Positions 41,036-51,950 of a stretch of 64,000 nucleotides of DNA are shown here, piece by piece. Within the stretch, counting starts at the first letter, position 1. Each line of letters starts with the position of its first letter. The stretch is from Ochlerotatus camptorhynchus. Its lineage: Eukaryota > Arthropoda > Insecta > Diptera > Culicidae. The position numbers and the translations under genes were made by a program. Where the stretch lies: the NCBI RefSeq assembly GCF_037179485.1, contig NW_027040577.1, positions 2,060,001 through 2,124,000 of the forward strand, given 5' to 3'. The notes below the pieces were generated by a model. That model was not told the origin of the DNA, did no database searches, and saw only the letters and a list, made by a program, of their open reading frames with translations.

Positions 41036-43241
41036 ATCTTTCAAATCCGAAAACTAAAAACTACGAAAAAGTACTTAGGCCTTCATTACGTTCCACTTTC
41101 ACGCGACGTTCAATGTTTCAATTTGCTCTTTACGTATTGTTCCGGCTATAAACAGGCCCTTTTCAAAAGTTACGCGAGAAATACGCACAATCGTCACCTA
41201 CCTCGCAAAACTGGTTCCAAACGACAACAAAGGCATAAGCAACGATGGATTGTTGAACTTTGCTGGCTGGTGTAGTGCACATCAAAACAGAATGTAATAT
41301 CGATCAACGTAATTTAAGCTGATGTATGAAATACTGATGTAATTGTAATTTTTTAATTTATCAGCACACACTCTGGTCGACCACTGTAAACCAATCTGCC
41401 GTTAATCGAGTGTGTACCTACTGAAACCTGGCCGTAGGCCTATGCTAGACCGTATAGCATAACGACCTTCTTCCACTAGCAGGCCTGTTTCTGTTTGCAC
41501 AGACAGTCCCACTAGTTTCCGATACATTTATAGGGGATAGTAGGAGATTAAAAGAATGGAGAAGAGTTATGAGGTTTTTTTGTTGTTGTTTTGCTAAAAA
41601 GAGAGAAACAGAACTAAAAGAAATTACACCTGCTGAAAAAAGATAAGTCTATTATTTTGGTTAGTGATCGTTTGGATTTGGGTCACCCCACGTTGTGTTT
41701 AGGTTAGTATAAATAAATAATACTATATAGTCATATAAATCACCACAGCTCATTATCTTCAGCGTTATCGGTTTTTGTTTCTGGATCTTTAGTTGCCTCT
41801 GTGATATACTTACTTGCGGCATACTATTTTGGGAGTGTATATGAGCGTGTACCATGTACGGTAGCTCATCTCTCATCGTGATGGTGGGACATAGTAGACA
41901 AATTAGAGAGAAAACAAGGAGGTATTATTATTAGTTATATGTAAAAAAAAACAAAACAAAAGAAGAGAAGAGGAAAGAAGAGCAGAAAAATAAAAAGGGG
42001 ATAAAGTAGATAACAAAGATAAGAAACGTAGGCAGATTATTAGAAAAGGCATTATCCGAGACCTCAATCTAATGTCACTCCCGCCGAGATCTCAGCGAAA
42101 CCCTCCCCGGCGAGACCCGCACAGCCGAGCTCGGTAGAAAAAACTAAGTGTGAAGGTAGATAGATTAGTAGGAAAATAAATAAAATTACTTTATGACTCA
42201 AAGTGCAATGAATGAGCGTTAATTTCGGGATCATTTCAGTGTTAGAGTTATGTTAGTTTTGATCCATAATCAGCCCTGCCGGCCCCTCCAACATTAGTTG
42301 CAGGCAGTGGTTGTTAGATCATGCGGCACTGTAACTACTACTATTTTAGAGGTATGATTCGTCAAGTTTATACAACTCAATGTTTCAATTGAGGCAAACT
42401 ATCTATCTTACAATTACAAAAGCAAACCTAAACTTACAATTATATGCAAATGTAAAATGAAACTTGACAAATCATCGTCAATCCCCTTATTCCAGGGCAG
42501 GGCCTGACGAGTTGAATCTAATTTTGATCAGTGAACGGGCACCATATGGTACATTTTCTCACCATGAACCTATAATTTCCAGCCTATCTGAACTATTTAA
42601 TAAATGGAAGCCATAACATGGGTTACGCTCCCCCTAAATAGAAATTGCCAATGGTATGATTGTATCTATATATAACTTGGAAATGACGTACTATCAAATA
42701 AACCCGTAACCCACTCACTTGGTCAGGCTTCAGAATCGTCCAGTGGGCAGTGCGCTCTACACTCCAAGTTACCTTTTTTTTTAAATTTACCGCATATTTG
42801 ATATTTTACCCATTGCGTGTTGATTAGTCACAATGAAATATTGTGACAGAAGTTGAGGTTACTAGTGTATTAAATAATCTAGGTCCTATTTAGGATTATA
42901 TCTGAAAAATCCAAATCTGGCCAACGCCCACCCTAAACCTAAACCTGTTCTAATCCACCTGAAATGACTAACGAATGGAAGACTTTGACTACCCAGCCAT
43001 GCAATAGTCTCATTCCGTGCCTTATGGCAACTTGATGATTCTATTGCGCTCATCTTCTGGCACCACCCAGGGGAGACTTGGTCCTGTACCCAATGCTTAA
43101 CTTATCTCCATTCCACTCAGCTACTCGCAATTTCTTGTGATATAGTGGGCGAAATATTATTATATGAGACAATTCAATACAGACGTCTTTCCAAATTTGG
43201 CAGATCGACAGGTAATCGGTGAGTTACCACGATAGTTGCTA
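41036..43241. other. Long stretch without recognisable genes
   Basis: About 2.2 kb. It contains an A-rich region (41930-42010), a GC-rich block CTCCCGCCGAGATCTCAGCG (about 42076-42095) and otherwise no repeat end, tRNA or coding frame that I can support. It may be an LTR or host noncoding sequence. Confidence 0.35.
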
Positions 43242-44523
43242 AAGGGTGATACGGTCAAAATTTGGTCAAGGGAAAACGCGTGTAAATCGGTGAAATCGTT
43301 TATTTAAAAAATCAAATTAAATTTCTTTTTCAAGTTCAATTAGTATAAAATTCAGGAAAAATATTCAGTTAGGCTTCCGCTTTTCCAAATCCGAATTGCC
43401 GGGCCTTACGCTTGACCCCTGCCATCAGATTTTGTACAGCCACCTTGTCCACCTTCTTCGCCGCAGAAAGCCAGTTTGCCTTGAACTGCTGCTCGCCCTT
43501 AGCAGTTTTTTTGGTCTTCTTTAGGTTCCGCTTGACAATAGCCCAGTATTTCTCAATTGGGCGGAGCTCTGGCGTGTTGGGAGGGTTCTTGTCCTTGGGA
43601 ACCACCTGCACGTTGTTGGCGGCGTACCACTCCATGGCCTTTTTACCGTAATGGCAAGATGCCAAATCCGGCCAAAACAGTACGGAACAACCGTGTTTCT
43701 TCAGGAAAGGCAGCAGACGTTTATTCAAACACTCTTTCACGTAAATTTCTTGGTTGACAGTCCCGGAAGCTATGAAAATGCTGCTTTTCAAGCCACAGAT
43801 ACAGATGGCTTGCCAAACCAGATATGTCTTTGCGAACTTTGACAGTTTCATGTGCTTGAAAACATCTGCTACCTTTCCCCTTCCTTTTGCCGTATAAAAC
43901 TCCTGTCCCGGAAGCTGCTTGTAGTCGGCTTTGACGTAGGTTTCGTCGTCCATTACCACGCAGTCAAACTTCGTCAGCATCGTCGTGTACAGCCTCCGGG
44001 ATCGCACTTTGGCCATCGTATTTAGTCACTACCTTCTTGTAAGTCGATAGTCCGGCTCGTTTTTTGGCTCGATGCACGGTTGTAGACGATACACCCAGCT
44101 TATTTGCGGCATCTCGGAGAGAGAGGTTAGGGTTTCGCTTGAAACTACCGGCAACTCTCTTTGTCGTCTCAGCGGCTTCCGGTTTTCGATTTTCCCCCGA
44201 TCCAGACTTCCTGGCTGTCGACAAACGTTCCCCAAACACTTTAATTACATTTGTAACGGTTGATTTGGCAACCTTTAGCGATTTTGCCAACTTTGCGTGC
44301 GAGTAGCTCGGATTTTCGCGATGCGCGAGCAAAATTTTGATACGCTGCTCTTCTTGCTTGGACGGCATTTTGACAACTGAAGAGTGAATTCCAAAATCAA
44401 AATAGGAGCAACATTCTACACACACACACACCTTCAAAATGAGGGGTGTTCAGGTTTTTTAAATGCAAAATTGAAAGAAATACGTCAAGTTGATATTGAC
44501 CAAATTTTGACCGTACCATCCTT
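43242..44523 (-). mobile_element. ITmD37E-type Tc1/mariner DNA transposon
   Basis: A 1282-bp element flanked by TA (43240-43241 and 44524-44525). The terminal inverted repeats begin AAGGrTGrTACGGTCAAAAT and are about 28 bp, with two or three mismatches. It contains a single transposase gene on the minus strand, in two overlapping frames. The layout and the DD37E catalytic spacing match the ITmD37E family described from mosquitoes. Only one coding lesion is evident, so the element was active relatively recently. Confidence 0.92.
43369..44368 (-). pseudogene. ITmD37E transposase, single frameshift
   Basis: Would bind the element ends and catalyse cut-and-paste transposition. I take the start as the ATG at 44368 (MPSKQEEQRIKIL). 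The first part has two helix-turn-helix units, SYSHAKLAKSLKVAKSTVTN and LSLRDAANKLGVSSTTVHRA, in the paired-like arrangement of Tc1/mariner transposases. A frame change near 44015-44025 separates it from the catalytic part: first Asp in FDCVVMDDETYVKADY, second in VLFWPDLASCHYG, and Glu in ELRPIEKYWA. There are 37 residues between the second Asp and the Glu, giving DD37E. The C-terminus is rich in K and A (KAEA). All three catalytic residues are present. The frameshift is the only clear defect. Confidence 0.9.
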
Positions 44524-44980
44524 TAAATGATGTTTTTAAGCATGATTTCGAACATGTGAACGCGGATTATGTTTAAGAAAATAATAAAATATTTAATCTA
44601 CTTTGTTTGACATGAAATACGACTCGAAACGCATGTTCATAGTAAAAAATAAAACCCTGCGATTAAACTGACAAATGAACCTACAAAAACTGCATGGGCC
44701 CTCTTCGGAAAACAAAGCAAACTGACATTTCGGCGAATGAACACCGAGTCACTTTGCAACTCACCTAAGAATGAACCTCTCACCTCACCCGAGTCGACTG
44801 TCGGAATAGAGTGAGAAGAGTCGTGTGACTGCGAGGTGACAATTGTCGTCTCACATCATACGCCACGCAGAATAACCCTGAATGTGTCCGTCGCGAGTTT
44901 TGGTGGCGATTCGATGTTTTTCAGGTAAGTAAATGTGAATTAATGTAATGTAATGTAATTATGTTTCTTAGGAAAGTGCA
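44524..44980. other. Unassigned, with a TAATG microsatellite
   Basis: A short (TAATG)n run occurs at about 44939-44960. No gene supported. Confidence 0.4.
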
Positions 44981-44984
44981 CCAA

Positions 44985-45050
44985 TCCGAAGTCGAGTCCC
45001 GGTAGGGAGTCAGAAGCTGGATCCCGGCGGGGAGTTTGAAGCCGGATCTC
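44985..45050. repeat. Short minisatellite, about 29-bp unit
   Basis: Two to three diverged copies related to GGATCCCGGCGGGGAGT: GAGTCCCGGTAGGGAGTCAG, then GGATCCCGGCGGGGAGTTTG, then CCGGATCTC. Confidence 0.55.
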
Positions 45051-45070
45051 TTTGCAGGTTAGTGAATGTG

Positions 45071-45484
45071 TTAACTAAAATCTAAAATAAAGTAGAAGTG
45101 GACCCCGATGGAAATCCGATGACGGATTCCATAGACGGATCCCGATGATGGGTTCCGTAAACGGATGCCGATGACGGGTTCCGTAAACGGAGCACCGATG
45201 ACGGGTTCCGTAGACGGATCCCGATGATGGTTTCCGTAGACGTATTCCGTAAAAGGATCCCGAACTCTGCAGCTCGCTGCTTGCAGGCAGCCTTCGTTGT
45301 TGTTGAAAACACTCCTGCTGCTGCTACCACTGCTACTGCTGGACTTGACACCACCACTTACGCTGATTGAATGAGCACAGTTTTGTAGGACCGCATGAAA
45401 TTCGATTTTTAAGTCTGTGTTAGGAAATGCGCAGTTTTCAGACATTCGGTGATAATTTTGATCACCATTGCAACAGTTGGACAT
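45071..45484 (-). CDS. Hypothetical 137-residue frame containing a minisatellite
   Basis: The N-terminal half (MSNCCNGDQNYHRMSENCAF and a serine-rich stretch, SSSSSGSSSRS) looks protein-like. The C-terminal half is encoded by the minisatellite at 45103-45262 (repeating PSTEPVIG-type units). I recognise no domain. It may be a fragment of a transposon protein or a chance frame. Confidence 0.25.
   Translation of the reverse strand: MSNCCNGDQNYHRMSENCAFPNTDLKIEFHAVLQNCAHSISVSGGVKSSSSSGSSSRSVFNNNEGCLQAASCRVRDPFTEYVYGNHHRDPSTEPVIGAPFTEPVIGIRLRNPSSGSVYGIRHRISIGVHFYFILDFS
45103..45262. repeat. Minisatellite, about 30-bp unit
   Basis: Five to six diverged copies of a unit like GGATCCCGATGATGGGTTCC plus GTAAAC. 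A shorter sub-unit GACGGATTCC is also visible. Confidence 0.75.
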
Positions 45485-46360
45485 TTGGTATTTTTCAATA
45501 GTGACCTATTGAAAATTAACTAAGTGTTCATTTTAGCAGATTGGTAGATAAATTTCCAATCGTATGGCTTGTTTAGAATTAAAATCTATCTGCTATTGGT
45601 CGAAACCTGACCTCTTTTCGTAATGCTGTGCATTTTGGTTTTTTTTAAATTGCGTGAATCCTATAGATCTTGTGGAGATCTATCTAGCCCTGATGTACAT
45701 ATGTGTTGGTAGAGGGAAAAATGTAAACTTTGCGGGAGACGATGTCTTAACACTCGAAAACAATTTTGTGAAATATGAAGTAAAACAAATCCTAGCTAGT
45801 TCTGCATGATGATTTTGTTTGATTTTATTTATTTGTAAAGTCGCCGGGAAATACCCGCTGGTGATTTGTTTTTTTATGATAACTCCTTACTTTAAATAGG
45901 CAAAAACTCACAAACAGGCTGCTTTTTCAAGGTATACAGTGTGATAATTCAATAATCAATAAATTATCTCAACATTTAGTGGCAAACCATTCATAAATTT
46001 TGGTAACATACAAAAAATTCTATATTCCACATTAAATTTCATATTCAAGCGCCGATTGAAACAATCTTTTCGACTTCACTACAAGGGTGATTGATTAAAC
46101 GAAAGAAACGAATCATGCGCAATGAAAGCTAAAGAAAAACTAATTGCACCAATATATTCAGGCCTACAATTCCACACCTTCGATAGACAGGTTGAGCCTT
46201 GATAGCTAGCTGCTTGCGGGAACTGATGACCTTGACCAATGTCCAAATAATACTCTTTAACATTCTATTGATACCTTATTTCTGATGTAACATAAAGGAA
46301 TAATCGTTTGGAATACCTCATCCCTTTGCATTATCTACTTTCAGGGGTTATGGTTTGTCG
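45485..46360. other. Unassigned; one short palindrome
   Basis: TTTTCAATAG/CTATTGAAAA around 45493-45517 is an 11-bp perfect inverted repeat with a 4-base spacer. The string TTTACAAATAAATAAAATC on the minus strand (about 45823-45841) could be a retroposon tail. No gene supported. Confidence 0.35.
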
Positions 46361-46366
46361 ATCATA

Positions 46367-46475
46367 CGGTGCATTTTACCCCAATGTTGTGGTGCGTTTT
46401 GGCCATTGTTGTCGTGCGTGTTGCCCCAATGTTGTTGTGCATATTGCACCATGAATCAGGCGTTTTGCCCCGCTA
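46367..46475. repeat. Minisatellite, about 23-bp unit
   Basis: About five diverged copies of GTGCrTTTTGCCCCAATGTT. A further related fragment lies near 46808 (GGTGCGTTTTGCTCCATCC). Confidence 0.65.
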
Positions 46476-46587
46476 TCATTTTGGAACCGATTTATAAAAT
46501 ACCTTGAAAATAATGATACATCATCGTTTTGCAGTTCTAAATCACTCGATCTTCGTAGAAAACATGGTAATGAACCAAACGCCATTA

Positions 46588-46752
46588 GGGTCTGTTCATA
46601 AACTACGTAGACAGTTTTTTTTTGGGATTCTTGACCCCCCCTCCCCCTGTGTAGACAATTGTCCATACAAAAAAATTAAAATTTGTATGGGCCGTAGATA
46701 ATTCTCAACCCCCCCCCCCCCTAAACTGTCTACGTAGTTTATGAACAGCCCC
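46588..46752. mobile_element. Tourist/Harbinger-type MITE
   Basis: Inverted ends GGGTCTGTTCATAAACTACG and its mirror ending CAGCCCC extend to about 30 bp. TTA flanks both sides (46585-46587 and 46753-46755), the target used by PIF/Harbinger elements. The interior is a palindrome with long C runs (46626-46644 and 46709-46724). 165 bp, no coding. Confidence 0.8.
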
Positions 46753-46759
46753 TTACTTT

Positions 46760-48866
46760 CTTCTTGATTTAACCTTCCATACGCCAGCAATTGACGATTT
46801 TGTTTAAGCGGTGCGTTTTGCTCCATCCTACCCTGCAAACCTGACCCTCAGTGCAACCGTGGTGGAGCCCTGAGCTACGTAATTTGCGGAACGTATTGCG
46901 TAAGTCGCGCAAATGCTATTTCAGTACCAGAACCAACGAGAGCAAAAATAGTCTCCAATTAATCGAAACGAGATACAACGGACTGTTGAAGTCTAGCTAT
47001 GGGGAGTACGTCCAGTGAACGCAAGCGAATCTGAAGCAGCACCCTTCGACGTTTTGGAAGTTCGTGAAATCACAACGGTCTGGTATTCTATGTTCGTATT
47101 CCGGACATAGTTGAGTTTAACGGGATCGCTGCTAGCTCCCCTGTCGATGTTGCTAACTTGTTTGCGAGCTTCTTCCAATCAGTTTACAGCACAAATTCAC
47201 CACCTCTAAATCCTTCAAGTTTCGGTAAAATCCACGAGTACAACCTGAACATCCCAACGTTGCGCTTCTCACCGGACGACGTTATGAAAGCCTTGAATGA
47301 CCTCGATGTTTCTAAAGGCCCTGGGGTAGATGGTATTCCCCCATCTCTGCTCAAATATTGCGCACGCTCACTCGCTTCTCCGATCTCCTGCATATTCAAC
47401 CGTTCGCTGAGCAAAAGATCATTTCCCAATGTTTGGAGGACAGCTTCAATTGTGCCAATCCATAAAGCGGGTAATCGAAACCGAGCTGAAAACTACCGTG
47501 GAATATCAATTCTCTGTTGCATTAACAAGGTCTTTGAAACCTAGGTGCACAATGCTCTGTACAATGTGGTTCATCCCATAATATCGGAGTTCCAGCATGG
47601 GTTTGTCCAGCACCGCTCTACTACTACAAATTTGCTGCGCTACACTTATACTCTGTTTCGAGAGGTTGAAGCCCGGCGACAGGTGAACTCTATTTACATC
47701 GACTTTTCAAAAGCATTTGACACAGTGCCACACGTGTACGCTACCGAAAAATTAAGAGCTATTGGATTCCCTACTTGGTTAGTTGATTGGATTCTCTCTT
47801 ACTTGACCGACCGCCATTCCTTCGTTTCGATCAATTCTGCACGCTCGAAGGCCTTTGCAATTACTTCGGGAGTAGCAAGCACAAGGAAGTGTGCTCGGTC
47901 CAATCCTGTTTGTCCTTTTCGTCAACGACCTGTGCCTTCAGATTTCTTCATTTAAGCAAATGTTCGCCGACGACCTGAAGATGTTCAGAGTCATCGCGAC
48001 CGTACTCGACTGCCTCGCCCTGCAAAATGACATAAATGGGCTACTCCTATGGTGCCAAGAAAATGGTTTGAGTGTCAACATAGGAAAATGCAAGGTGATA
48101 TCGTTTTCCCGTCGGAGCACCACCGTCAACCACCAATACACAATTGGATCCGTGTCATTAGAGCGTGTTACCTCAATTTGTGATCTTGGTGTTACTATTG
48201 ACTCGAAGTTAAGATTCAACAAACATGTTGCACTTGTCACGGCTAAAGCTTCTACGGTTCTTGGATGCATTCGACGCTATACGTGGCAGTTTACAGACAT
48301 GTTTGCACAAAAAACATTGTTCTGTACTTTGGTACGTAGCATCCTGGAATACGCGGCCTCTGTCTGGACAACTTATCACGCATCGCTGATCATCAGAGTC
48401 GAAAGAATTCAGAAGGTTTTCATTCGATACGCGCTGCGCAACCTTCCATGGGACGACCCGCTAAATCTGCCTGACTACACTGCACGCTGTATGCGGATTG
48501 ATTTGGAAACCTTACGTGCTAGGCGCACAAACATTCAGCAACTAGTTATTTTCGACTTACTGCGTGGCAACATTGATTGTACTCAACTACTACAGGATGT
48601 CCCTCTGTACGTTCCCCGACAGTTGAGGAGCTCACAACTTGTCGCTGTACCGGCTCACCGGACTGGTTACGGTTTCAACAATCCATTCGACGCTTGTCTG
48701 CGAGCTTTTAACGATACTAACGAGGATTTCGATTTTGTGATTAGCAAAAGTACTTTTAAAAATAGGATTAAGAATATTAGGTAAAGTAGTCTGTACGATT
48801 TTTATTTTTTATCGAAGATGAAACAACAAATAAATAAACAAATAAATAAATAAACAAACACACACA
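46760..48866 (+). pseudogene. Non-LTR retrotransposon (CR1/L2/Jockey group) relic
   Basis: A pol relic with RT. The frame from 47158 carries LDVSKGPGVDGIPPSLLKYC, IVPIHKAGNRNRAENYRGIS and then an in-frame TAG (47542-47544). The same frame continues with EFQHGFVQHRSTTTNLLRYT and NSIYIDFSKAFDTVPHVYA. A frame change near 47880 leads to GSVLGPILFVLFVNDLC and catalytic FADD (47963-47974), and the frame is then open to 48784 with the C-terminal reverse-transcriptase thumb-type region. A short 3' UTR ends in an AAATA/AAACA tail (48825-48860). The endonuclease part is missing or unrecognisable before 47100. The clade is not fixed by the motifs I can read. Confidence 0.8.
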
Positions 48867-49128
48867 GATCGCGTCCAGCCAAAACATCCCGAACTGGAAC
48901 ATTAGGTTGTCTAGCTCGAGTCCGAAGGGGATCATATAGCTTAGATCTGACTCCACGATGCTCAGCACATGACCAAATGATGTGATCTGCGTCCTGGTAA
49001 CCTTGTCCACATTCACAGTGATTGCTGTCCCCCAGCCCAACACGGAACAAGTAAGCGCTTAGCGAATAGAGATTGGACAGGAGGCGAGAAATCACACGAA
49101 TGAAGTCTCGACGCACAATACAAACCAA
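48862..49128 (-). pseudogene. C-terminal fragment of an I/LOA-type LINE
   Basis: The minus strand reads SRLLSNLYSLSAYLFRVGLG, CECGQGYQDADHIIWSC and PNVPVRDVLAGRDL, the Cys/His-containing C-terminal domain found after RNase H in I- and LOA-group elements. It ends where the plus-strand LINE tail begins, so the two fragments are tail to tail. No other part of this element is visible. Confidence 0.65.
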
Positions 49129-49794
49129 TTATGAAAGCCTAAAATGTTTCATATTGAAAGAATGTAAGTCTACAGTGCTATTGACTAGATATTATAATTG
49201 GTATGCTTAACGAAAATTGATAAAATCTTGTTTAAAATGTTGAAATTGAAAGGCCTACAAAAAAACCCATTTTCAAAACACTGAGGGGCAAAAGGCGCAT
49301 CCTGATTCATGTCACGGAAGCATACATTTAGGCTGATCGTTGCTCTTTCTCTTTTGCATATCAAAGGTTCACGCCTGATGGTTATGCTTTGCAAACTACC
49401 TTCTGGGAGGACATTATTCCTCACTTGGAGTAACAAATTGTAACGTTGAGAATTACTGCTATTTTTCGAATAAACATGCCATATGACCTTTTGAGCCATA
49501 AGCTGACAACTTGCATCAGTAAAATCTTTAATTTTAGCAATATTGAGAAATACCAACTGTTTTCAAGAAATAACTATTTTTGGCGTAGTTTTGCATCTAA
49601 AACTTGTCTGTACCATTCATATAATATGTTTAAAGTTTAAAGTTAGTGGCAGCAATTTTTCACCATCATATTAACTATCAGTTTAAATTAGAAAGCTTAG
49701 GGCATTTAACACAATTTTTTCCACACGTTGAAGGAAAAACCAACAGATAATTTTTTTTCGTCAGAGAAGCCAAGATTTCTGGAAATCTGGGGCT
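49129..49794. other. Unassigned sequence
   Basis: One 123-codon minus-strand frame (49185-49556) lacks recognisable features. No repeat end identified. Confidence 0.3.
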
Positions 49795-49962
49795 TCTGTT
49801 AAGCTGGGATGAACCATTTTACTTCCCTTCCGAAGCAGGACGTGACCAGAGATTTTTCACCTCAGAAAACACTTCCAACCTCAGCTGGGATTGGACCCAC
49901 ACCCACTTTGGTGAGAAAGCAGTCACGCCTTGCATTCAACCACCAGCACCGGCGCCATCGTT
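49795..49962 (-). mobile_element. tRNA-derived SINE, GGCGCCGGTG family
   Basis: On the minus strand it begins GATGGCGCCGGTGCTGGTGG, has a box B-like GGGTCCAATCCCAG and continues into a body with TCTGGTCACG. It belongs to the same family as 11485 and 55738-56003, more diverged. Confidence 0.7.
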
Positions 49963-50315
49963 AAAAGCTCCTTTTTGACGTTGGATAACGTCTTTCGGCA
50001 ACATACGGGGGTACAAAATTGAAAACAGTCATTTTGGATGCGTTACGAAAAATTAAAAGATTTTGAACGATAATAACTCAACCGTCTCTCGATAGATTTA
50101 CAAGATAATGGCATCAATCGATTGGAAATATTTCTAGCAATTTGTTGAATGTTTCAAAACTATTGATTTTATTCTGCAAACTATTGAAAAATGGTTAAAA
50201 GTAAACCATTGTCTAAAGATGGTGAAAATCGATTGATTTTTTTTATATTCTTATACTTTCTCCAACCGAGACATCAGATGCGAGTGTCTGACACCTCTGT
50301 TATTTTCTGTTCTAC

Positions 50316-50323
50316 TATATAAG
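50316..50323 (+). promoter_or_regulatory. TATA box of histone-like cargo
   Basis: TATATAAG, 62 nt upstream of the stem-loop. Confidence 0.5.
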
Positions 50324-50377
50324 CGTCCAACAAGGTCGCCCGTTCCATCATTGTCAACAACATCAGCCCAACAAAAC

Positions 50378-50393
50378 GGCCCTTTTCAGGGCC
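50378..50393 (+). terminator. Perfect histone 3' stem-loop
   Basis: GGCCCTTTTCAGGGCC in the consensus flanks ACAAAAC and ACCAAA, followed by AAAAGAGTT 12-20 nt downstream, the expected position of the U7-paired element. Confidence 0.88.
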
Positions 50394-50668
50394 ACCAAAC
50401 TTTCGCAAAAGAGTTATTAAGGAATATTCCTAAAATATAATATACACAATTAAGTACAACACATAACAGACGTTATCCAACGCCAACCCTGCGGTCGTAT
50501 CTAGTATACAACCCTTCCAACTTTTTTTCCTGTGTTTACGATCATCAGTTGCCATTCTCTGCTTGTTCGTCAAGCAGTACAGTCCGGTATTGCTCGCTCT
50601 GTCGAGTTGTTCGATAGCTTATTCCAAACGTTTATTCGCGTCGTCAGTAGTGTCGGTCGCATCGTGTG

Positions 50669-51950
50669 ATGGGAAGACAGCGCTCCCGGAGCAGGCTCCG
50701 TGAGAAAGCGGAGAAGAACAGTGGTGAGTGTAGCACGAGTGTACCTATTTCAAATAGGTACGCTACTCTTCCCACCGATGTTGGAAATACCACCTCCGTG
50801 GGGTGAAGCGATCCAAGAAGAGGAAGAAAAACCAAGGCCAGTCCGATGGTGGACGTGATGACGTCACAGCAACGAACGCCAGCGACATCGGTGATTTCGG
50901 CGACGCCATCGACAACGAAAATTTTGCCGGTCCGAGTGCGGCAAAAGTGAAGCTACCTCCGTTGGTAGTGTAAAATGCTCATCTTAATGAGCTCATCGCG
51001 GATCTAGCGACGCTGGGCGTTAAAGCCGAATACAAGTTGGGCAGAGTCGGCACCAAGGTGGTGCTCCGTACCAAAGCGGAGTATGACTTGGCCGTCGCCC
51101 ACCTGAGGACTTCCAAGGCGGAATTCTTCACTCACGACATTCCCGGTGAGAAACCATTCAAGGTCGTCATCAGGGGCATGCCAAACTTCGACCCGAAGTT
51201 TATCGAAGCTGAAATCAGGGACCGGTACAAGCTGGCCCCAAGTGCCGTCTATCGGATGACAAGAAGAGACGAGAATGTGAAGGCGTATCCGGATTGCCTT
51301 TTCCTGGTACACTTCCAGAAGGGAACGGTGACGCTCAACGCGCTGAAAGCCATCCGCTCCATCAATTGCATCATCGTCCGCTGGGAGCCATACCGTGGCG
51401 GCCATCGCGATGTGACTCAGTGCCAACGGTGTCTGAACTTTGGACACGGCACCCGCAACTGCAACATTAAGCCACGCTGCGGCAATTGCGCTCAAGACCA
51501 CGCCACTTCCGACTGCCCTGCGGATGGAGCTGTGGTGTTAAAATGCGCCAACTGTGGTGGTGCTCACCAAGGTTCCGACAGACAGTGCTCCAAACGCGAG
51601 GACTTCAAACGCATCCGAAAACAGCTAACAGCTAACAACCAACCAGGACGCAAGAAGGACAAAGTCCCGGCATTTCGGACGGAGGATTTCCCGCCTCTTC
51701 GTGCTCCTCAGCAAAGGCAAGCGAATTCGCGGGTGCATTCCGCTCAAGCAACTTCTGGTGATTCTGCTGGCCAAAGCTCTCCATCCCCCCCTGGATTCTG
51801 GAGACAACCACCAGCGCAAAACAACAACCCCGATCTGTTTTCAGCGGATGAACTGATGGAAATTTTCGTCAACATGACCGGTGCTCTACGTAAGTGCCGT
51901 AATAGCCCGAAAAGATCCAAGTGCTCGGTAAGTTCATCATCCAGTATGGT
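50669..51950 (+). pseudogene. A3 ORF1: gag-like protein, frameshifted
   Basis: Starts MGRQRSRSRLREKAEKNSGE, as in A1. A frameshift near 50800 (TTSVG then TGA) and a stop near 50970 (LPPLVV then TAA) break the N-terminal part. From 51037 the frame is open through FFTHDIPGEKPFKVVIRGMP and the three zinc knuckles (CQRCLNFGHGTRNC, CGNCAQDHATSDC, CANCGGAHQGSDRQC). Near 51905 a one-base loss moves ORF1 into the ORF2 frame, so the end of ORF1 is translated as SPKRSKCSVSSSSS and runs directly into the ORF2 start. Confidence 0.85.

Larger units (their letters stand above)
49979..50482 (+). mobile_element. Inverted-repeat element carrying TATA box and histone stem-loop
   Basis: A 15-bp inverted repeat CGTTGGATAACGTCT bounds the segment (49979-49993 and 50468-50482). 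The left half shares blocks with 12628-12400 (minus) and 21700-21860. The right half holds a promoter-like segment with TATATAAG (50316-50323), about 50 bp of leader-like sequence (CGTTCCATCATTGTCAAC) and then a perfect histone stem-loop with purine downstream element. No histone coding sequence remains between them. It therefore looks like a mobile element that picked up a histone gene and later lost the coding part. Target duplication was not determined. Confidence 0.65.
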
